A DNA stretch of 64,000 nucleotides from Cladocopium goreaui (lineage: Eukaryota > Sar > Dinophyceae > Suessiales > Symbiodiniaceae): NCBI GenBank assembly GCA_947184155.2, contig CAMXCT020000491.1, forward strand, positions 440,345 through 504,344, given 5' to 3'. Positions 53,801 to 62,024 of the stretch are shown piece after piece. Position 1 is the stretch's first letter; every line of letters begins with the position of its first letter. The notes beneath the pieces were generated by a model. That model saw nothing but the letters and a program-made list of their open reading frames with translations, did no database searches and was not told the DNA's origin. The translations under genes were made by a program, and so were the position numbers.

Positions 53801-56800
53801 TACTACTCTTATATCTTTTCAGGGCCCAGTGGCAAGAATAAACCATACAAAAACCCTTTTAACATGATGTATATTATTGTCCAACCTTAGCTAGATTGAC
53901 CAGGATTTTTCTAGATGTTTTCATGTTTTTTTTGACTTGGGAGTAAATTGCCAATTTAGCAATGCATGTGTTCTAAGCTTTGAAGAAATTCAACATATTT
54001 CACCATCCTTCGCAGAATGCTCCCGCCTTCTGCGAAGACGGTCTCACCCACGCGGAAACTCCGAATGTCCTGAAAGGAGACCGTCACTTTGCCACTTGGG
54101 TATATCACCAATGAATATGATATTCAACCAACCACTATCCAATACATAATAGGAATAATTCAGATGTAATCAACAATATATCAATGGCAATTTCAGGACC
54201 CAACAGATGGAGCTACGTGTTTACGTACCATTTTTCAGGCCACAAAATATGTGGGGATATGCCCGAAACGCGCTGAAATTTAGACCTCAGTAATATAGTA
54301 GGTACCTCTTTTTCTTAGGTCCCTGAGTCATGGCCATCTGAACAATTTAGCCATGGGATTTCCATCAATTTGATCACTTCCATGTGGATGTAAGCAGCTC
54401 ACGCGCGCCGGGATGATGATCAAACACCGGCACACACCGGATTCGGGGTTTGATCGCAGCAAAAAAAACACCAGCACATGTTGGATTTCAAAGAGATTTC
54501 AATCGGAAAAGTGCAGAAACAAAGAGGTTTGAAGATCACAAAGAGGATTTCTAGATATTTCATGATATTTCTAGAGTTCAATCGGCAAAATTGGGATCTG
54601 CTGGGAGTTTATCAGCAAACATTGGGAATCGAGAAGCAAACGCGGGAATGGGGTCGGGGAGACTACCGAGAACTTGGTGGGAATTCGATGTGAAACAAGG
54701 TCATGGCTCGCGATGAAATGTGCGTCCGACTATTTTTGCCCAGCACAATTCAGTGGGTTCAGGGTTGTTTTCCCTGCCCACAATCTACAAATCAACTTCA
54801 CCCAAACACTGATCATGTCTGCCTGTTACACCATGTTTCATTGTTAGATCCCTACTCCTCATTCATTAAATCAACAGTTCAACATGTTTGCCCATTGAAC
54901 CTACAAACAAATGGCTAATTCCCATTAAATCACCATTGAAGTCCCATAAAATCACCATTTCATAGGTTAAACCATGTTGAACCCACCATTTTCCCCGTTG
55001 AAACCCTCCGTTTCGCACCTTGGCGCCGACCACGATGAAGCCGATCTGCCCGCTCTGCAACAAGTCGCTGGAGCAGAGATCCGGATAGAGGAAACCCAAG
55101 TCCTCGGCAGAAATGTGAAGTGATGGGGCCGGGGTTGGTTGGATGATGAATATATATATATATATAATTTACGATTTAATTCCATAGTATAACTATTACC
55201 AAGTAAGATTAACAAGAAACATGTCTCAATCTGTTGGAAGATCAATTAACTTGGAGATACCTACCATATAGAAGGTTTATATATGTCATTTGAGGTACCG
55301 GAAATGGCCATTGATTGGTTGGTGCTTCATCCTAACCACGTTGCTACACATGGCCGGCGTTGATTGGTCGAACGACTGCCCAATAATATCTCTTGGAAAT
55401 GCCATGGCTAAGAGTCCAAGAGATCCCTGGAAGGAAGGTTTGATTTAAAGGAAAAGGTCCATGAAACCACATGATCCACATGCGGTTGAATGGATGACCC
55501 ATCTAGGTCCAGAGCCCCATAATCGATTGCACAAGTTTAAACTCAAAATCTTCTGCTTTTCCCCACAAAAACCCGTCAGCTCCTCCCGAACAGCCCGTGG
55601 AACTCAAGAGCCCGAAACGGTTGAACTCCGCCGAGTGTCCGCGGCTAGATGGACGCGTTTCCCATAGGAGCAATAGATCTTGCTGCCCCTTTTCAGCTCT
55701 CCATCCTGATCTCCAAAAAAATGGAAGAAGTTTCCAACCCTCCAAGTGGACGAGAGTCAGAGCTTTGCATTTACAATATGAATTTATTTTTTAAAAAATG
55801 ATGAGTTCGCCCGAATTTGATGACTGGTTGGTGGTTGAGTCACCCCGCTGAAAAATATTATATAGTCAATTGGGATGATGATTCCCAATATATGGAAAAA
55901 ATATTCGAAACCATCAGCCAGATGATCTTCACAAAAATATGCATTTGCACGAGTTGATCTGTTAATCAAGAAACTCAGAGTTGTCGAGGGAAAATCTCGC
56001 CCCAGGGATGAAAAAAAGGGAAAAATTGTCCATTTATGGATGATCTGCCGATCGGCCTTTTCCTATTACTGTAATCAATCCAGGATCCATATCAATCCTA
56101 TGAAAAACATGGTGATTTTCCATAGCTATGCTAAAGATAAAGGAAATTACCACTTGATCGGACAGGACATGTGTGTTGGAAAGCCTAAGATAGCAAGATG
56201 GTCCCTTCTGAGGTATCCACATCTGAAAAGTCATCAGTTTCAGCAGGTCCCCATATATAGATGTCGGCAGATCGTCCCTGGAAATCATGGAACTTTGGGA
56301 ATTGCCCATTTCCACAAAAAGCCAGGTGCCCCTCAGGCAAATAAGTTGGCATAAAACCCCATCTATATATATAAGTATAAGTATCATACACTATTCTTGT
56401 TACTATAGTTATAAACAAACTTAGCCAACACACTGGGGCCCCATCCTGCCCCATCCTGCATGTGACTACTACCGAACTCCCTGGGGCCCCATCCTGTACG
56501 GCCACATACAGAACCATGCCGCGACGGCCTGCACGTGAAAACACACAAGATGTGTCAGGTCAAAGCGCCGAATTGGGAAATTGGGAAGTTACAAATTGGT
56601 CCCTTTGGATCCCTTTGGATCCACTATAAATCACCATTTTCAATGGGTAAATCCACTATAAATCACTATAAATTCACTGTAAATTCCCCCATATGGCAGT
56701 GTGTCAAAACCTTGTACCCCTGTAGTTCACATCAAAATAGCTGGGATTTATGGATGTGAATAACCCCCTAAAAATGGTATTAATAGGTATTGATCCATAC

Positions 56801-57259
56801 CCAGATGAAGGTAGTTTACCAACAAAAAATCGGGGACTACAGTAAACCATGGGAAAGAGTGATATGGATCCCCTCTGGTTATTTGTTACAGTTCGCCATG
56901 GTATAGATGGCCCATAGAAATAGATGATTTTTCCAGCTAGAAACCTCCATTTATAAGGGATTTTCCATGGCTATGCTAGTCATAACCAGATGGTAAGATG
57001 ATTTTTACCCAACATGGGGAGATATAGATATAGACTCTATATATATATATATATATACACTATCATATACTATCATATACTATCATATACTATCATATAC
57101 TATCATATACTATCATATACTATCATATACTGTCATATACTATCATATACTATCATATACTATCATATACTATCATATACTATCATATACTATCATATAC
57201 TATCATATACTATCATATACTATCATATACTATCATATACTATCATATACTATCATATA

Positions 57260-57326
<67 letters not shown>

Positions 57327-60300
57327 CCCCCATTTATCAGTCTGCATGCCTGTATTCATCTTTTCTTTTTTCTATGGACATATACACTATATATATATAT
57401 ATATATCATTATATACATTTAATTTACATACATGATCTCCGCTTTCGGCCCTGCATGGGGAATACCAATAAATTATCAACGGCGAAGGCCATAGCATGTC
57501 CAGTTGTTTCCCTTGGGATTCCTGTGATTTTTCATGTGAGTTGTAGCCCTCTTACTTGGATGTTCATCCCAGTTACCAGACTACCTTGTAATCCAAGTTT
57601 AGATGGGCTATGTATACATAATATGCATATATTGATTTAAAACCACATACTAACTGGGATGCACACATCTCAAACAAGTTGACTCTGACAGTAATTGTTT
57701 AACCAGAGGTGATCGTTGAAGTGTTTGCACTACTTGTGCTACTTTGATCAACTTTGATCAATGTACCATTTCCAAACTGGATCACCAACAGTGGCTGCAG
57801 TATCTGGTTTAATTTACCATTTTCATCCATTGCCACAGTTATCAAACATAGTGGGATTGTTTCCAATGTTGATTTATTTCCCAACAAGTAGTTATTGTTT
57901 TTCCCCACCTGCCAGGTGAGGGTTGTTAGATTTTATGTCAGTTGCCTCCTCCTCCTTCTCCTCCTTCTCCTCCTCCTCCTCCGCCTCCTCCTCCGCCTCC
58001 TCCTGCCTCGTCCTCCTCTCCTCCCCTCCTCGTCCTCCTTGTCATCCTTGTCGTCCTTGTCGTCCTCGTCGTCCTCGTCGTCCTCGTCGTCCTTGCTCAA
58101 CTGCGACCCGCGATCCACAGTGTTCTCTGCCGGACCTCAACCACGACCATCCACGCCCAGTGTTCCCTGCCGGACCTCAACCACGACCATCCACGCCCAA
58201 TGTTCCCTGCCGGACCTCAACCACGACCATCCTCGCCCAGTGTTCCCTGCCGGACCTCAACCACGACCATCCACGCCCAGTGTTCCCTGCCGGACCTCAA
58301 CCGCGAGTATCCACGCCAAGTGTTCCCTGCCGGACCTCATGTAGGAAGATATGGGACAAAGAATGTGCAGAAGAAAGTTAGCAAGAATGTCAGAAAGAAT
58401 GTCAGAAGATATGCCAGAAGATATGCCAGATAGAATGCCAGATAATATGCCAGAAGATATGCTAGATAGAATGCCAGATAGAATGCCAGAAGATTTGCCA
58501 GATAGAATGCCAGAAAATATGCCAGAAGATATGCCAGATAGATATGCCAGAAGATATGCCAGAAGATATGCCAGAAGATATGCCAGAAGATATGTCAGAA
58601 TATATGCCAGAAGAAATGTCAGATAGAATGCCAGAAGATATGTCAGAATATATGCCAGAAGATATGCCAGATAGAATGCCAGAAGATATGTCAAATAGAG
58701 TGCCAGAAGATATGCCAGATAGAATGCCAGAAGATTTGCCAGATAGAATGCCAGAAGATATGCCAGAAGAAGATATGCCAGATAGAATAGAATCAAATAG
58801 AATGTCAGAAGATATGTCAGATAGAATGCCAGAAGATTTGCCAGTAAGAAAATGTATAAATGTCATGGTGGGGATCACACGAAGTAAAGTAATTTTAATG
58901 TCAGCATCCCACCACCTATTTTTAACGTCAAGATCATACCTTTTTCTTGTCAAGATTGTGTATAAATGTTTTCTTTTCAAAAAAGAAACAGAATCTTAAT
59001 CGCTTGGTCTCTCTCATTTTGACGTTTGCACCGCAAAAAAATCACCGTAAAACTGTTCCTTTTCGAGTCACTGTCGTACTTGGCATCAAAGAGCAGAGCT
59101 TTGAAGGGCGCCTTCGAAGCTCCTGGCTTTCTTCGAGGGTGAAAGATGGGGGGTTCTTAGTCCATCTTCACTCCCAAAGCGATTCAAATTGTTAGATTCA
59201 ACTAAAGTATTCTCAAAAGATATGGCAGATGGTTCCAAACATGGACTCAGATTTACCCCCAAAATGGAATTAGACCGAGCATTTTATGGGAAAGACTGCG
59301 GATGTAAATGATATTACCACTTATTTTCAGATTATATAGTGAGGATAGCTCGGGTTTGCAAGGGATATTTACAATGGGACACCTGGAAAAACCATCTAAA
59401 AATGGGGATATGATACAAGGATTAGGGTTGGGCATACTATACATGGAATGGTTGCGGTTCAAGAACTGGTATCCTGGTATCGGGGGGCAATGGCAAATAT
59501 GGGGAGGTCAAGCAACTTGCAACAGAACACCCCAAAAAGCTCAACCAACAAAAAGTACGGGGATCTGAAACCAAGAATTGTGATATGAACTTTCGAACGG
59601 ACTATATTGGACCAACGCTAATATATGTGAACTTGATTGGGATCTAACCAACTAACACATGATTTAATCAGAATGCAAAGAACGCAGATTCAATGCGGAT
59701 GTCTGCAGATTTCACCAACAAAACCAGTTGGAAAAATGGGACTTCAGCAACATAACTGGGGATTTAGCTATAGGCTATAGCAAATATTTGGCACCTGAAG
59801 GTAAAATGTTCATAACACTTAAATAGGGGATACCACAGCTTTGAGGAAGAATTTCCACTCTCCAATTCGATCGCTTACTGCGAGGCATCTTGGGATCACA
59901 TACCTTATCTGAACTTCCCCAAGATTCCCCAAGCAGGGAGGGTCAGTTTGTTCATCAGCAACTTTGTGACAACCCATATCTATCCATATCTCCTATCCAA
60001 TCTCTCTCAGCGAAGACAAAAACAAATGGTTGAGATATACCGAAATTGAATGGCCAAATCATATCATGATGTGTATACCATTGATATACCATTGAATACC
60101 AAATATTCCTTTTGATGTTTCTCATACACAAAAGGAATGGTGCTTACTCCCTCGACCATGATAGATTGAGTGGCCAAATCTCAAGGAAAATCACCGTGTC
60201 TCTTAATGATTTTTCCACTTCCGTTCGAAAACTCGCAGAGTTTTCTCTCAATAAAAAGGGGACCTCAGGTTCGATGATTTGCTATCATTATTTCTTGGCC

Positions 60301-61992
60301 AAATCCACATTTTTGTCTGGGTATGTGAAGTTCAAAAAAACAGTTCTTGTTGTGCAAAAACCAACCATAGATATTTGCTGCTTCAGCATCCATTTTTGCT
60401 GCTTCAGAATTCATTGTCGCTGAGTTTACTGATCAAAATCAACATGTTTGCTGGTTGAAATTAATTACAATTCTTTGAGTGAAACAACTAAATTTCATAG
60501 GTGACATTCCGGTTTTTGCCCACTTTGCCAGGTGAACAACCGGATTTTTACACATCTTTACTGGTTCTATACCATCTGTTGCTGGTTTTCCAATGGGTTT
60601 TTGCCCCTCCAAAAACCAGGAATCGCGATCGACCAGTTCGCCTGGAGGTGGAGGTACCTTCTGGATGATGGCCTCCTCAGGAGCTCAACGATCTACCGGA
60701 GGCTGATCTAGATTAACCATTGGAAAATGGCTTTCAAACAATAAATAATGGGATAATCATCAATGATGGGATTATAATAGTGGTTATAATAATACTAGTG
60801 GTTATATAATGGGATAGAATGGGATTATAATGATGGGATTATAATGGGATAATCATCAATAATGGGACTACTAGATATATCCTGGTTGGTGGTTATAATG
60901 GGATAATCATCAATAATGGGATTATATGATAATAGTGGTTATAATACCAATAATAGTTGGTTGGTGGTTTCAAAGCCACCCCTCTGAAAAATGATGGAGT
61001 TCGTCAAAGTCAGTTGGGATGATGACATTCCCAAGATATGGAAAAATCATCCAAATGTTCAAATGACCAACCAAATCCTATTCAAACGGGGTTCACCGCA
61101 TGTGCGGAAAAAATGCCCAAGCTACTGTAGATTCCATGGGGTAGGTTATATAGTATCCCATCCCTCTGTCTCATGGGAAATCCCAATTCTTGCTGTTTTC
61201 ATCCCATGTTTCCTGGTATTGGTGACTTCCCTAGTTTCAAACATATGATTTTCTATATGTTTCCACTTTTTGGATCACCCATTTAACCCTGGAAAATTTC
61301 CACTGAATTTCCCCAAGCAACGTCCGCAGCTGAGGCACCAGAAGCTCAGGCACACCAGCCCCTGTCTTGCCACTCACCTGTCAGGGGATCGTCCCGAGTT
61401 TCGATTGGCGCATGGGATTTTTTTTTCAGTCCCCTACTTCTCGGCAAAATTCTCATGTTTGTTCATGTTGTTACCCTCTGGTAAACATACCAAAAGCTAT
61501 TGAAAATGGTCATAGAAATAGTTGATTTACCCATTAAAAAAGGTGGTTTTCCATATGTTTACCAGAGGGTAATTCGCTGAATCCCAGCAATTACTTGCTA
61601 GTGACTACAGAATGATAGGGAATGGGACCAAATTTCGCCGTACTTGGGGGATCGACCCACTTAGTAACTGCTTTTTAGCGGTTGATAACATATCACTATG
61701 GTATATCCCACGTATAACGTGTATATATATATAGTATATCTCTATATATATATGTATATATATATGAGGAGCGGACAAAATTATACGCTAAATCTAATGC
61801 CATGCACAAATTAGGGTCGTCCCCTATCGGTTATGAAGGTTTTGTGCAACCTCGGGCAGGCCAAGGCGAAGCAAAACTAAATCAGTCTTACAATAATTTT
61901 GTCGGTTACGCATATATATATATATATATTTATATGAATATTTATATCCCATTGGTAAATTGCTATGATATTATCTATCCCATAATATCAAC

Positions 61993-62024
<32 letters not shown>

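Larger units (their letters stand above)
50823..54026 (-). other. lepA intron, 3.2 kb
   Basis: Contains one complete family 1 MITE (52599-52704), another at 53341-53450, and a moderately GC-rich stretch at 52130-52440 with frames open on both strands but no recognisable domain. The rest is featureless AT-rich DNA. Confidence 0.6.

Noticed and set aside
57014..57640. 208-codon ORF
   Set aside because: It runs through the TATCATATAC and TATC repeats and has no non-repeat domain.
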